Source: an uncultured Varibaculum sp.
GTDB taxonomy: Bacteria > Actinomycetota > Actinomycetes > Actinomycetales > Actinomycetaceae
Reading direction: 5' to 3'
Assembly: GCA_947255165.1 (NCBI GenBank)
Contig: CAMYFZ010000001.1
Span: 17,653-81,652 of the forward strand
DNA length: 64,000 nt
A program made the position numbers and the translations under genes. The notes under the pieces were generated by a model. It saw only the letters and a list, made by a program, of their open reading frames with translations, was not told where the DNA came from and made no database searches. Below are positions 34,603 to 43,850 of this stretch, piece by piece; positions within the stretch are counted from its first letter, which is position 1; each line of letters starts with the position of its first letter.

Positions 34603-36519
34603 GTGACTAACTGGTTCAATCAGAAGCAAGAAACCAACGTGGAAAAGGAAATTACCTTCCCACCAGGAACGATTGCGGTGGCCGGGAAAACTCCCGGCAC
34701 CTTGACAGAGTTTTCCATGCCGGCGACCAAGATACGCGCCGAACACGACAATGTTGTCTCCCTGTTTCGCCGTCGCGTGACTCAAGATCCCACGCAGACG
34801 GTTATTGAGCAAAAAACGATGCTCGGGGAACAGTGGCGCAAAGTTTCTGCCGGAGAGTTCTGGGATGAAATCAGTTCGGTAGCGCGGGGACTACTCGGTA
34901 TCGGCTTAAAGCCCGGCGACCGCTTAGCCTTGCATGGTCCTACTTCCTATGAGTGGACACTGATTGATATGGCAGCGCTAGCAATCGGGATCGTTACCGT
35001 CCCGATTTATGAAACGGATTCTGCCGCGCAAATCGAATGGATCTTGCAGGACTCCGATATTCGCTACGCAATCGCTGCTAACCAGTCGGCTCAGGAGCTA
35101 ATCCAGGCAGTAGCGGCACGAGCAGACCGCAAATGCCGCATATATTCCCTGGCTGCCGGGGATCTACTGACTATTATTGAGGCGGGACGCCAGATTGCAC
35201 CGGCAGTGATTGACTCCTATAACGCCCAGATCACCGGCGACACTATTGCCACCATTATTTACACTTCCGGAACGACCGGCCGCCCTAAAGGCACGATTAT
35301 CACTCAGCGGAATGCTACGGCCTTGCTACCGAATCTTCTGGACTATTTGGCGGAGATCGGGTTGCAGAAAACCACCCGTTGCCTGCTATTCCTACCGGTA
35401 GCGCACGCCCTTGCCCGCTTAGTTTCCTGGGGAGCGTTAGTCGGGCCGGGGGTACTAGGCCTAGTGCCGGACACCAAGAACCTGCTGGCAGATTTAGCTG
35501 CTTTTAAGCCCTCCTATCTGCTGGCCGTCCCCCGCGTCCTGGAAAAAATCTACAATGCCGCCGATGCCTCGGCGGGAACCGGGATAAAACTGCGTTTATT
35601 CCGCCTGGCTGCAAAATCTGCGATTGACTATTCCAAAGCCTTAGACACTCCTGAAGGGCCATCACGAGCCTTGAAGGTACGTCGGCAAGTCTTTTACCAA
35701 CTGGTGTTGTCCCGGTTGACCAGCCTTTTGGGAGGAAACGCCAAATATATTATTTCTGGGGGCGGTCCCCTTTCAGTACGTCTTGGTCATTTCTTCCGCG
35801 GTATTGGCGTCACGGTTTGCGAAGGCTACGGTTTGACCGAAACTTTAGGCCCGGCTACCGTGAATGTACCTGACCGCGCCAAGATCGGTTCGGTGGGGCA
35901 GCCAGTGCCTGGGATTGCTGTACGCGTCTCTGAGCAGGGTGAAGTACAGTTCCAGGGCGATCCCATGTCCCCGGGATACCTGAATCTAAAGGAAGAATCC
36001 GCTGGGCTTTATACCGAGGACGGTTGGCTACGTACTGAAGATAAAGGCTGGATTGATTCCGAAGGTTTCGTACATATCACCGGTCGCATGAAAGAAATTA
36101 TTGTTACTGCCGGTGGCAAGAATGTTTCTCCAGAAATTCTCGAGGACGGTCTGCGTGGACACCCCCTCATATCAAATGTGGTGGTAGTTGGGGATCGTCG
36201 TCCTTTCATTGCCGCGTTGGTAACTCTGGACGCCGAGATGCTTCCGGGCTGGCTGCGGAACCACAACTTGCCGCCTATGGATATTTCCGGCGCTGCCCGC
36301 CACCCCGCGGTCTTAAAGGCTTTGGAGCGAGCAGTGGCGCGCGCTAATCAAAAGGTTTCCCGCGCCGAATCTATCCGTAAAATCCGGGTATTAACCATCG
36401 ATTTCTCTTTAGAAAACGGCACCATGACCCCCTCGCTAAAGGTAAAACGTTCGGTAGTGCTAAAGCGTTTTGAAAACGAAATTAACGCTATCTACGGCGG
36501 CCCTCTAGAAGAGGAATAA
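34603..36519 (+). CDS. second long-chain acyl-CoA synthetase (AMP-forming)
   Basis: 638 residues, paralogous along its whole length to the gene at 23265. ANL motifs: TIIYTSGTTGRPKGTIITQ, CLLFLPVAHALARL, YGLTETLGPATV, GWLRTEDKGWID and HITGRMKEIIVTAGGKNVSPE. The last 100 residues are nearly the same in both copies (AESIRKIRVLTIDFSLENG). It carries about 45 extra N-terminal residues. The start is a GTG at 34603, 20 bp after valS, so both genes may share a transcript. The substrate is not readable; acyl activation for lipid or envelope synthesis is likely. Confidence 0.88.
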   Translation: MTNWFNQKQETNVEKEITFPPGTIAVAGKTPGTLTEFSMPATKIRAEHDNVVSLFRRRVTQDPTQTVIEQKTMLGEQWRKVSAGEFWDEISSVARGLLGIGLKPGDRLALHGPTSYEWTLIDMAALAIGIVTVPIYETDSAAQIEWILQDSDIRYAIAANQSAQELIQAVAARADRKCRIYSLAAGDLLTIIEAGRQIAPAVIDSYNAQITGDTIATIIYTSGTTGRPKGTIITQRNATALLPNLLDYLAEIGLQKTTRCLLFLPVAHALARLVSWGALVGPGVLGLVPDTKNLLADLAAFKPSYLLAVPRVLEKIYNAADASAGTGIKLRLFRLAAKSAIDYSKALDTPEGPSRALKVRRQVFYQLVLSRLTSLLGGNAKYIISGGGPLSVRLGHFFRGIGVTVCEGYGLTETLGPATVNVPDRAKIGSVGQPVPGIAVRVSEQGEVQFQGDPMSPGYLNLKEESAGLYTEDGWLRTEDKGWIDSEGFVHITGRMKEIIVTAGGKNVSPEILEDGLRGHPLISNVVVVGDRRPFIAALVTLDAEMLPGWLRNHNLPPMDISGAARHPAVLKALERAVARANQKVSRAESIRKIRVLTIDFSLENGTMTPSLKVKRSVVLKRFENEINAIYGGPLEEE

Positions 36520-36528
36520 GTAGTTAGG

Positions 36529-36553
36529 CGGGTCCCCACCCGGCGAATTTTTT
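36529..36553. terminator. short stem-loop between convergent acyl-CoA synthetase and chorismate mutase genes
   Basis: CGGGT-CCCC-ACCCG (36529-36542) is followed by GCGAATTTTTT on the plus strand, a modest intrinsic terminator for the plus-strand gene. Only a 5-bp stem. Confidence 0.5.
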
Positions 36554-36573
36554 ATAGCCACTCTTAAGCGCGG

Positions 36574-36897
36574 TTAGCTCCGCTGTTGTTCCGCGATATC
36601 GATATGGTGGCGGATAACTTCCTCTACGATGAAGTTCAAGAACTTTTCCGCAAACACCGGGTCCAGTCCCGCCTCTTCCGCCAAAGCTCGCAGCCTGGCC
36701 ACCTGTTGCTGTTCCCTACCCTTATCCTCCGGGTTAAGACCGAGATTCGCTTTTAGGTACCCAACCTTTTTGGTGCATTTGAAACGTTCCGCCAAAATAT
36801 GGATTAGCGCCGCATCGATATTATCGATAGTGGCGCGTGCCTGTGCTAACTCTGGCGGAATAGAACCACTGTTTGCTGGGCGCTGCTCTTTAGTCAT
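36574..36897 (-). CDS. AroQ-class chorismate mutase
   Basis: Converts chorismate to prephenate for Phe and Tyr synthesis. The 107-residue all-helical protein has the AroQ pattern: RATIDNIDAALIHILAERF, KCTKKVGYLKANLG and FLNFIVEEVIRHHIDI. These segments hold the expected active-site Arg, Lys, Glu and Gln positions. There is no fused dehydrogenase or dehydratase. It stands alone between clpX and a convergent gene; the acid-rich REQQQVARLRALAEEAGLDP segment links helices 1 and 2. Confidence 0.88.
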   Translation of the reverse strand: MTKEQRPANSGSIPPELAQARATIDNIDAALIHILAERFKCTKKVGYLKANLGLNPEDKGREQQQVARLRALAEEAGLDPVFAEKFLNFIVEEVIRHHIDIAEQQRS

Positions 36898-36944
36898 GTT
36901 TTCAGAATAAAGGAGGGCGCGGGCAAGAGCGAGTACTGTCCACG

Positions 36945-38186
36945 CTAGGCGGTCTTCGAATTGGAAACAGCTTCTAACAAGGTGGGTTTAGCCCCCTGCT
37001 TCACGACTTCTTCGGTAATGGTAACTGAGCGCACATCAGGTTGCGAGGGTACCTCGAACATAGTTTCTTTTAAAACTGCCTCCATAATGGAGGAAAGTGC
37101 TCGCGCCCCAGTGCCTCGCTCTTGCGCCATGCGGGCCATCGCGTGAATCGCCCCATCGGTAAAATGCAAGTCAATCCCATCTAGTTCAAATAGCGAACAA
37201 TACTGGGTAACCAGAGAATTTTCGGGCTCTACTAGTACTCGCACCAAATCTGCCTCGGTAAGTTCTTTTACCGAAGTTAAGACTGGTAAACGCCCAATAA
37301 ATTCGGGGATGAGCCCGAAACGATGTAGATCATCGGCACTGACCTGGGCATACAGGTCACCGTGTTCAGCAGCAGATTTCAAGGAGGAGCCAAACCCGGT
37401 AGAATGTTGGCCCAGCCGAGACTTAACGATCTCATCAATCCCGGCAAAAGCACCCGCCGCGATAAACAGAATCGAATTGGTGTCAATCTCTAGATACTCT
37501 TGATGCGGATGTTTCCGTCCCCCTTGCGGAGGTACCGACGCGACCGTGCCCTCAATAATTTTTAGGAGCGCCTGCTGGACGCCTTCCCCCGACACGTCTC
37601 GGGTGATCGAGGCATTCTCGGCTTTGCGGGAAATTTTATCGATCTCATCGATATAAATAATCCCGCGTTCTGCCCGTTTAATATCTCCGTCAGCAGCGTT
37701 TATCAGCTTGAGCAGGATGTTTTCGACGTCCTCGCCCACGTACCCAGCTTCGGTTAATGCAGTGGCATCCACGATGGCAAACGGGACGTTGAGTAGTTTC
37801 GCTAAGGACCGCGCCAAATGAGTTTTACCGCAGCCGGTGGGACCTAGCAGCAAGATATTCGACTTGGTCAGAGACATATCGATGTTCTGACCGCGCTCTT
37901 TTGCCTGTACCCGTTTGTAATGGTTATAAACCGCTACTGAAAGTGCGCGTTTGGCCTGTTCTTGGCCGATAACGTAGTGATTGAGGAAGTCAAATATTTC
38001 TTTTGGCTTCGGTAGGGGTTTAGCTTTAGAACGTGAATGCTTCGCGCTGTCCTCTTCCATAATCTCGTTACAGAGATCAACGCACTCATTACAGATATAG
38101 ACCGCGGGCCCGGCAATAAGCTTGCGCACCTGCCGTTGGGTCTTTCCACAAAACGAGCACTTTAACAGCTCGGCCTCGTCCTCCAC
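36945..38186 (-). CDS. clpX: ATP-dependent Clp protease ATP-binding subunit ClpX
   Basis: AAA+ unfoldase that feeds substrates to ClpP. The 413-residue protein has the N-terminal zinc module (CSFCGK ... [10 protein letters not shown]), Walker [14 protein letters not shown], Walker [12 protein letters not shown], the pore loop region [10 protein letters not shown] and the ClpP-docking IGF-type loop ([11 protein letters not shown] region differs from the canonical IGF). The start is GTG at 38186, with AGGAGG 6 bases upstream. It lies 84 bp after clpP2, in the order clpP1-clpP2-clpX. Confidence 0.97.
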   Translation of the reverse strand: MEDEAELLKCSFCGKTQRQVRKLIAGPAVYICNECVDLCNEIMEEDSAKHSRSKAKPLPKPKEIFDFLNHYVIGQEQAKRALSVAVYNHYKRVQAKERGQNIDMSLTKSNILLLGPTGCGKTHLARSLAKLLNVPFAIVDATALTEAGYVGEDVENILLKLINAADGDIKRAERGIIYIDEIDKISRKAENASITRDVSGEGVQQALLKIIEGTVASVPPQGGRKHPHQEYLEIDTNSILFIAAGAFAGIDEIVKSRLGQHSTGFGSSLKSAAEHGDLYAQVSADDLHRFGLIPEFIGRLPVLTSVKELTEADLVRVLVEPENSLVTQYCSLFELDGIDLHFTDGAIHAMARMAQERGTGARALSSIMEAVLKETMFEVPSQPDVRSVTITEEVVKQGAKPTLLEAVSNSKTA

Positions 38187-38270
38187 CCAGTTCCTCCTAA
38201 ATCAAACCTGCATCTCTTAGCCTAAACGTATTTTTGCAGCTTGGCAGCGCCAACACGCTTACTAAGGGTG

Positions 38271-38936
38271 CTAGGGTTTTAGCGGGCTTTTACGGGACTC
38301 CAAAACCTGGTCAATCAGGCCGTATTCTTTAGCTGCCGGGGCCGTCAGGATCTTATCGCGCTCGATATCCTTCCGCACCTGCTCGGCGGTCTGTCCCGAA
38401 TGCTTGGCGATAGTATCTTCCAGCCAAGTACGCATCCGATCGATCTCTTCCGCAATAATTTCAATGTCGGTAGCCTGCCCTTGCGAACCCTGCATTGACG
38501 GCTGGTGAATCACAATCCGGGCATTGGGCAAAGCCAAACGGCTTCCGGCAGAGCCTCCGGCTAGCAGCACTGCCGCCGCCGAAGCCGCCTGCCCCAAACA
38601 AACCGTCTGGATCTGCGGCTTAACATACTGCATAGTGTCGTAGATAGCAGTCATAGCGGTAAAGGAACCACCGGGAGAGTTAATATACATGGTGATTAGA
38701 GAATCGGGATCTTGCGATTCCAATACCAGTAGCTGCGCCATCACATCATCGGCAGAAGAATCATCTACCTGCACCCCCAGGAAAATGATGCGCTCATCAA
38801 AGAGTTTGGTATAGGGGTTTTGACGCTTGAAACCGTAGGAGGTACGTTCTTCAAACTCGGGAAGCACGTAGCGGTCAATCGGCATATTTGCAGCTAGACG
38901 CGGGGCGCCCGCCGGATATAAAGGTGAAAAAGCCAT
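38271..38936 (-). CDS. clpP2: ClpP protease subunit, second paralogue (ClpP2-like)
   Basis: Serine protease subunit; actinobacterial ClpP2 forms a mixed tetradecamer with ClpP1. The 221-residue protein has [12 protein letters not shown], the nucleophile in [13 protein letters not shown] (Ser119) and the His in [10 protein letters not shown] (His144), with the Asp in the [13 protein letters not shown] region. The longer N-terminus (about 20 extra residues) is usual for ClpP2. It starts 3 bp after clpP1. Confidence 0.95.
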   Translation of the reverse strand: MAFSPLYPAGAPRLAANMPIDRYVLPEFEERTSYGFKRQNPYTKLFDERIIFLGVQVDDSSADDVMAQLLVLESQDPDSLITMYINSPGGSFTAMTAIYDTMQYVKPQIQTVCLGQAASAAAVLLAGGSAGSRLALPNARIVIHQPSMQGSQGQATDIEIIAEEIDRMRTWLEDTIAKHSGQTAEQVRKDIERDKILTAPAAKEYGLIDQVLESRKSPLKP

Positions 38937-38939
38937 TGT

Positions 38940-39557
38940 TTACAGTTCCTTTCCATCAGCGCCGAGGTTGCGAGCCGACTCGATAACATGGTCGATAAAA
39001 CCGTATTCGAGCGCCTCTTGAGCCGTGAACCAATGGTCACGTTCCGAATCTTCTCGGATTCTTTCGACTGATTTGCCGGTACGTTGCGCGTTTATTTCTG
39101 CCAGTTCCTGCTTCATCTGCAAAATCAAGTTGGCATTAATCCGAATATCAGAGGCAGTACCCCCCACTCCCCCCGAGGGTTGGTGCATCAAAATGCGGGC
39201 ATGAGGGGTCGCGTAGCGCTTACCGGGAGTACCGGCAGTAAGGAGCAGCTGTCCCATTGAGGCTGCCATGCCCAGCGCCACGGTTACTACCTCGGGTTGG
39301 ATATATTGCATGGTGTCGTAGATAGCCATGCCGGCAGTTACTGAGCCACCCGGCGAGTTGATATAGAGGAAAATCGGCTTTTCCGGGTCTTGCGCCGCCA
39401 GCAACATCATCTGGGCGCAAATCTGGTTGGCGTTTTCCTCCGCAACTTCTGACCCCAACCAAATAATCCGTTCTTTTAACAGCTTATTGAAAACATGGTC
39501 ACCTAAAGCTAGGGAGCTAGGCTGGTCTCCCTCATTTCTTACTGGCGCAGTTTGCAC
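38940..39557 (-). CDS. clpP1: ClpP protease subunit, first paralogue (ClpP1-like)
   Basis: Serine protease subunit of 205 residues. It has [12 protein letters not shown], the nucleophile in LGMAASMGQ (Ser100), the His in [12 protein letters not shown] (His125) and the Asp near [10 protein letters not shown]. The start is GTG at 39557, with AAGGA upstream. Its upstream region has a ClgR-type operator at the -35 position of a candidate promoter, so it heads clpP1-clpP2(-clpX). Confidence 0.95.
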   Translation of the reverse strand: MQTAPVRNEGDQPSSLALGDHVFNKLLKERIIWLGSEVAEENANQICAQMMLLAAQDPEKPIFLYINSPGGSVTAGMAIYDTMQYIQPEVVTVALGMAASMGQLLLTAGTPGKRYATPHARILMHQPSGGVGGTASDIRINANLILQMKQELAEINAQRTGKSVERIREDSERDHWFTAQEALEYGFIDHVIESARNLGADGKEL

Positions 39558-39603
39558 AGGTTTTTCCTTATCTATGGGACTAAAAATACTTCTCTATCAA
39601 ACT

Positions 39604-39656
39604 ACCGTCTTTAGGGACGGTTTTCTTCCTATACATGCCCATTTACGCTTTTAGCG
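39604..39656 (-). promoter_or_regulatory. ClgR-type operator and candidate promoter of clpP1-clpP2
   Basis: The minus strand at 39656-39646 reads CGCTAAAAGCG, an exact fit to the core CGCYNANRGCG of the ClgR activator site described in Corynebacterium and Streptomyces clp promoters. A TATAGG hexamer (39633-39628) stands 12 bases downstream of it, so the box covers the -35 position, as for an activator. An ACCGTC/GACGGT hairpin (39604-39621) lies in the predicted leader. No clgR gene is in the window. Confidence 0.6.
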
Positions 39657-39708
39657 CAGGACAATCTGATGCTTGATCCATCTTCATCAAGAGTATCTGT
39701 GGTAAATG

Positions 39709-39746
39709 CTGGTGGGGCAAAAAGCTTCCGCTTCCTGCCCCACCAG
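39709..39746 (-). terminator. stem-loop after tig
   Basis: CTGGTGGGGCA (39709-39719) pairs perfectly with TGCCCCACCAG (39736-39746), an 11-bp stem with a 16-base loop, 32 bp after the tig stop. No U-tract follows on the minus strand. Confidence 0.6.
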
Positions 39747-39777
39747 ATCTAAAAGGTTAACTGATCCCTAAAGAGAA

Positions 39778-41136
39778 CTAGTTCTCTTGGTCCTGATTTT
39801 CTTCTGCACTCGCTTCATTTTCAGCGGTGTCAGAGGCCTCGGCCGCAGCCTTGGCCGCCGCTTCGGCACGAGCCTCCGCCGGGTCCTTAGTGAACTCCGA
39901 AAGGTCAATTTCGGTGCCGTCTTCGTCCTTAACAGTTACTTCCCGTAGTGCCGACACCAAGGCGCGGTTACGGCGCAGATCTTGTCCCATCGCAGCCACC
40001 TGGTTCTGGTCCTGCAGCATCTGCATCGGATCAACCCCATACATCTGGGCAATCTCGAAGATGGACTGGTAAAGCTCATTGGGGTCAATCTCGACCTCAC
40101 GCTCATTAGCGATCCGGTCTCCCAGAATTTGCTGCTTGGCTTGCTTCGTTACCGACTCGGCGATTTCATCGCGGTCAGCGTCTTCTTTACCTTCGGCTAG
40201 GCGATCAACCTCGCCGTCAACAAAGCGCTGCGGCAGCGGGAAATCCGTGTTTTCTACCAGGTAGTCTTGTAGTTTCTCCCGGGCTTCGAGCGCCTGCTGC
40301 TGGCGACGCATCTTCTCAACATTGCCCCGCAAGTCGCTACGGAGCTCTCCAATCGTGTCGAATTCGGAAGCCATCTGGGCAAAATCATCATCGGCCTCGG
40401 GCAGTTCCCGCTCTTTAACTTTATGGAGGGTTAAGGTCACATCAGCTTCTTCGCCTTCGTGGTCTCCGCCCTTCAAGGTGGATTTAAACTCGGTAGTTTC
40501 TTCTGCGCTCATTCCGGTCAGGGCTTCATCCATCCCGGCGAGCATAGACTGGGAACCAATCTGGTAGGAAACCCCGGAAACTGAGTCGATTTCCTCGTCT
40601 CCAATCTTGGCAACCATATCAATAGAGGTGAAGTCCCCGTCTTGAGCGGGTCGCTCTACGGTCTTCAGGGAAGCGAAACGGTCACGCAGCTGGTCGAGTT
40701 CTTTTTCGACGTCCTCGTCACTTACTTCCAGCTTCGCTACCTCTAAAGTAACGTCATCCAGGGAGGGCAGCTCAAAATCGGGGACAATATCAACTTCCGC
40801 CGTGAACTTAAGATCCCCACCGGGTTTGCCCTCAACTGCGGGAGTTTCTACCACCTCAACCTCGGGCTGGCCCAGGGGAGTTAGCTCCGCTTCGTTTAAC
40901 GCCCGGCCGTAAAAGTCCCCCAGACGCTCATTTATGGCCTGTTCGAGTACGTAGCCACGTCCGATCCGCTGGTCAATAATCTGATTCGGGATATGTCCAG
41001 GGCGGAATCCTGGAACAGCAACCTGTTTACCTAGTTGCTTATATACCTTATCGATCTCGGGTTTGAGATCTTCGTAGGGTACCTGAACGGTTAGTTTCGC
41101 CCTGGTTTCTTCCAGCTTTTCCACGTCTGTTTTCAC
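39778..41136 (-). CDS. tig: trigger factor
   Basis: Ribosome-bound chaperone and prolyl isomerase. I take the start as GTG at 41136 (452 residues), preceded by GGGAG; the longer reading from 41232 adds 32 residues unlike the family. Order: ribosome-binding domain with the GFRPGHIPNQIIDQRIG tail-loop motif (usual GFR-x-G-x-x-P), PPIase domain (AQDGDFTSIDMVAKI; MDEALTGMSAEETTEF), helical C-terminal chaperone domain (FVDGEVDRLAEG; DPMQMLQDQNQ) and an acidic Ala/Glu-rich tail. It lies next to clpP1-clpP2, as in many bacteria. Confidence 0.96.
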   Translation of the reverse strand: MKTDVEKLEETRAKLTVQVPYEDLKPEIDKVYKQLGKQVAVPGFRPGHIPNQIIDQRIGRGYVLEQAINERLGDFYGRALNEAELTPLGQPEVEVVETPAVEGKPGGDLKFTAEVDIVPDFELPSLDDVTLEVAKLEVSDEDVEKELDQLRDRFASLKTVERPAQDGDFTSIDMVAKIGDEEIDSVSGVSYQIGSQSMLAGMDEALTGMSAEETTEFKSTLKGGDHEGEEADVTLTLHKVKERELPEADDDFAQMASEFDTIGELRSDLRGNVEKMRRQQQALEAREKLQDYLVENTDFPLPQRFVDGEVDRLAEGKEDADRDEIAESVTKQAKQQILGDRIANEREVEIDPNELYQSIFEIAQMYGVDPMQMLQDQNQVAAMGQDLRRNRALVSALREVTVKDEDGTEIDLSEFTKDPAEARAEAAAKAAAEASDTAENEASAEENQDQEN

Positions 41137-41341
41137 AAATACGCTCCCGCGGTTTGTATTCGGGGGGTTGCCTGTATACGGCAGATTTCCCCTTTTCGGA
41201 TAAATTGCAACGCTGATAATCTTAGGGCACAACGCGTTATTCTGGAAATGAGAGCGCTCCAGATGTGAGCTAGCGTACCGAAAAGATTAAGCTCCGCCTC
41301 TGCTAAGCGATTTTTACTACCTAAACCCAGTGAGGATGGTT

Positions 41342-42655
41342 TTAGCTATTTAGCGGTTTCACCTGGGCAGTAGAATCAGCGGTAGGGGGCGTCTTTAGCT
41401 CCGTAGCCTGATTCTCGGTGACTTTACGCAGATTATCCAAATAGCGAGCGGCCGTAGCTTTACTCAAGGTCGTGCCAGCTCCCTCGGAAGTCTCGTAAAG
41501 GTATCCCGGAACTACCTGCAAAGTAGCCCGATCCATAATCAGGGGCACCCAACCTGCAGCCGAAACGTAGGGTTTACCGCTCGCCGGTAAAGTAATGGTG
41601 GGAAAAGCGATCTGGCCGGCCTGGGTACCGGCACCCTGCCCGGGATTCATCGCCGAAAGCAAGTTGCCTACTCCGTAGTAAACCCACATTCCTTTACCAT
41701 CTACCCCACCTGGGAATTTTCGAATTGGTTGCGGAACGTGCACATGATGCCCCAGGTAGAGATCAACTTGCCCCGAATCAGCTAGAGTCTTGGCGATCCG
41801 TTCTTGCTCGGCAGAGGGAGGTGAGCTATATTCCACCCCCGAATGGATAGAGGCAACTACAAAGTCAGCGCCATCTGCGCGCGCCTGCTTGGCTATATCC
41901 ACAATAATTTTGCCATCGGTAGTGAGGTTGACCAGCCAGGGATTTTGCTTATAGACGGGGATTTCTCCCTGATTCAAGCCATAGGCGGCAGAAATTTGAG
42001 CTAACTTAAACGAGCGTCCCTCTTTAGTTATCTCGTACATTTGGTAACGGCGCGCATCAGCACTTTCAGCGGATCCGGTTGCCCCCAGACCGGCGGCACG
42101 AAGCGTCTGAATGGTATGCGCGACCCCATCGCGCCCTTGATCTAAAGTGTGGTTAGAGGCGGTAGAACACCCGTCATATCCCAGTTCTTTAGTATCTTTC
42201 GCCCAACCGATTGGCGCTTTAAACACGGGATATCCCTGGGAATCTTTATCAGATTTTCCGAAAGGAATTTCTTGATGGCACAGAGCAATATCAGCTCCCG
42301 CAATCCAGGGGCGAATCTTTTCAATCAGTGGTGCGTAATGACTGCCGTTCCCGTGCTTCCAGCTATTCTCTACCACAGGTCCATGTGCCAGCACATCCCC
42401 CGTCGCTGCCAGAGTTATTTGTACTTCTTTCGGCGGAGGCGGAGTCGTGGGGCTCGGAGATTTTACCGTAACCTTAGAAGCACTGGTAGCTTTCGGTTGG
42501 TTAACTTTGCCCGCTTGATACATGGAGTATCCGAAGACTCCCCCCACCGCAATCAGTGCGATCAGAGTAAAGGCACCTAAGGCTGCTAGAACTTTCCTCC
42601 AAGAAAATTTAGAGCGCCGGCGGTGAGAAGGACTGGTTTCATTTTCACGGGTCAT
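41342..42655 (-). CDS. CapA-family (poly-gamma-glutamate synthesis protein-like) membrane-anchored phosphoesterase
   Basis: 437 residues from the ATG at 42655; a GTG three codons upstream is an alternative but AAGG fits the ATG better. A cytoplasmic basic tail is followed by one membrane span (VLAALGAFTLIALIAVGGVFGY) and a Ser/Thr/Pro-rich linker. The CapA metallophosphatase-like domain follows: AATGDVLAHGPV, IALCHQEIPFG, STASNHTLDQGRDG, VVASIHSGVEYS and YLGHHVHVPQPI, with His and Asp residues typical of the calcineurin-like fold. The C-terminus (VPGYLYETSE) is outside the core. It acts outside the membrane; its substrate in actinobacteria is unknown. It is last in the run after secG. Confidence 0.85.
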   Translation of the reverse strand: MTRENETSPSHRRRSKFSWRKVLAALGAFTLIALIAVGGVFGYSMYQAGKVNQPKATSASKVTVKSPSPTTPPPPKEVQITLAATGDVLAHGPVVENSWKHGNGSHYAPLIEKIRPWIAGADIALCHQEIPFGKSDKDSQGYPVFKAPIGWAKDTKELGYDGCSTASNHTLDQGRDGVAHTIQTLRAAGLGATGSAESADARRYQMYEITKEGRSFKLAQISAAYGLNQGEIPVYKQNPWLVNLTTDGKIIVDIAKQARADGADFVVASIHSGVEYSSPPSAEQERIAKTLADSGQVDLYLGHHVHVPQPIRKFPGGVDGKGMWVYYGVGNLLSAMNPGQGAGTQAGQIAFPTITLPASGKPYVSAAGWVPLIMDRATLQVVPGYLYETSEGAGTTLSKATAARYLDNLRKVTENQATELKTPPTADSTAQVKPLNS

Positions 42656-42697
42656 GGGGAACACCTTTATCTAGAAATCGTTTTATCCGGTTAGAAT

Positions 42698-42946
42698 TTA
42701 TGAAAATATTCTCGGCAAAAGCCCCAGAACAATCACGCTAATTAGCCAAATAATGGCGGTCACGATAGTGATCCGATTGAGGTTACGCATGGCAACCCCC
42801 GAAGAGCCAGCGCTAGAAGTCAGACCTCCTCCGAACATGTCAGATAGGCCTCCACCTGAGCCTTTATGCATCAAGATGGTGAGAATCAGGAACAAACTGG
42901 ATAGCACCAGCACTACTTGCGCGATAATCTCAATTACGGTTTGCAC
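42698..42946 (-). CDS. secG: preprotein translocase subunit SecG
   Basis: Small Sec channel subunit, 82 residues with two membrane helices (IIAQVVLVLSSLFLILTILMH, shown split: IIAQVVLVLSSLF then LILTILMH; and ITIVTAIIWLISVIVLGLL, shown whole at 19). The connecting Gly-rich loop is GSGGGLSDMFGGG, the family hallmark. GTG start at 42946 with GGGAG upstream. The place after tpiA is conserved in actinobacteria. Confidence 0.95.
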   Translation of the reverse strand: MQTVIEIIAQVVLVLSSLFLILTILMHKGSGGGLSDMFGGGLTSSAGSSGVAMRNLNRITIVTAIIWLISVIVLGLLPRIFS

Positions 42947-42991
42947 TAAATTATTCTCCCAGTAATATACGAACAGCCCTAACTATAGCGT

Positions 42992-43025
42992 ATTGGCGGC
43001 GGGTCACAGTAGACCCGCCGCCAAT
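42992..43025 (-). terminator. stem-loop between tpiA and secG
   Basis: ATTGGCGGCGGGTC (42992-43005) pairs perfectly with GACCCGCCGCCAAT (43012-43025), a 14-bp GC-rich stem with a 6-base loop, starting 49 bp after the tpiA stop. No U-tract follows, like several other stems here. Confidence 0.65.
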
Positions 43026-43074
43026 CGTTAGCAACTTCACCGCCTAGCAGCGAAAAAATCAGTTGCAGAACTCG

Positions 43075-43848
43075 CTAGTCATCGAAACGAGCGATCTTCG
43101 AAAATTCTTCAGCTTTCAGGGAGGCTCCCCCAACTAGGGCGCCGTCCACATTCGGCTTCGCCATAATCTCGGCTACATTCGCCGATTTTACCGAGCCACC
43201 ATAGAGAACCCGGATCGACTCGGCTACGTCAGCGGAATACAGCTCCGCTAGTTTTTCCCGGATGGCTCCGCATACTTCTTCGGCGTCTTCGGGAGTGGCG
43301 GTTTCCCCGGTACCGATTGCCCAGATCGGTTCGTAAGCTACCACAGTATTAACCGCATCATCAGCGGAAATACCCTGGTAGGCACCTTCAATCTGCTTTA
43401 CCACATGGGCAACGTGCTGACCGGCTTTACGTATTTCCAGACCTTCACCACAGCAAATAATCGGGGTCATGCCTGCTTCCAAGGCCACCTCGGCTTTTTG
43501 CCCCACCAGTTCATCAGTCTCGTTATGGTATTCGCGGCGTTCGGAGTGTCCGACTACCACCCAAGAACAGCCCAGCTTGGTTAGCATGGAGGCGGAGATT
43601 TCCCCGGTGTAGGCACCGGATTCGTGCACGGACACGTCCTGTGCCCCGTAGGTGATCTTCAAGTTGTCAGATTCGACCACAGTTTGCACCGAACGAATAT
43701 CGGTGAACGGGGGAATCACTACGACATCATTACGGTAGTCGAAGCGGTGATCTTGCAGATCTAGAGCCAGTTCTTGAACCAGACGAGTTGCCTCCAGGTG
43801 GTTCATATTCATTTTCCAGTTGCCAGCTAGCAAGGGAGTACGAGTCAT
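43075..43848 (-). CDS. tpiA: triosephosphate isomerase
   Basis: Interconverts dihydroxyacetone phosphate and glyceraldehyde 3-phosphate. 257 residues with all catalytic marks: AGNWKMNMN (Lys), [12 protein letters not shown] (His), [15 protein letters not shown] (Glu and loop 6) and [11 protein letters not shown]. It starts 2 bp after pgk ends. Confidence 0.98.
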   Translation of the reverse strand: MTRTPLLAGNWKMNMNHLEATRLVQELALDLQDHRFDYRNDVVVIPPFTDIRSVQTVVESDNLKITYGAQDVSVHESGAYTGEISASMLTKLGCSWVVVGHSERREYHNETDELVGQKAEVALEAGMTPIICCGEGLEIRKAGQHVAHVVKQIEGAYQGISADDAVNTVVAYEPIWAIGTGETATPEDAEEVCGAIREKLAELYSADVAESIRVLYGGSVKSANVAEIMAKPNVDGALVGGASLKAEEFSKIARFDD

Positions 43849-43850
43849 GA

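Noticed and set aside
41137..41232. Upstream extension of trigger factor by 32 residues
   Set aside because: The added residues do not resemble the family, and a GTG with GGGAG at 41136 gives the normal N-terminus.
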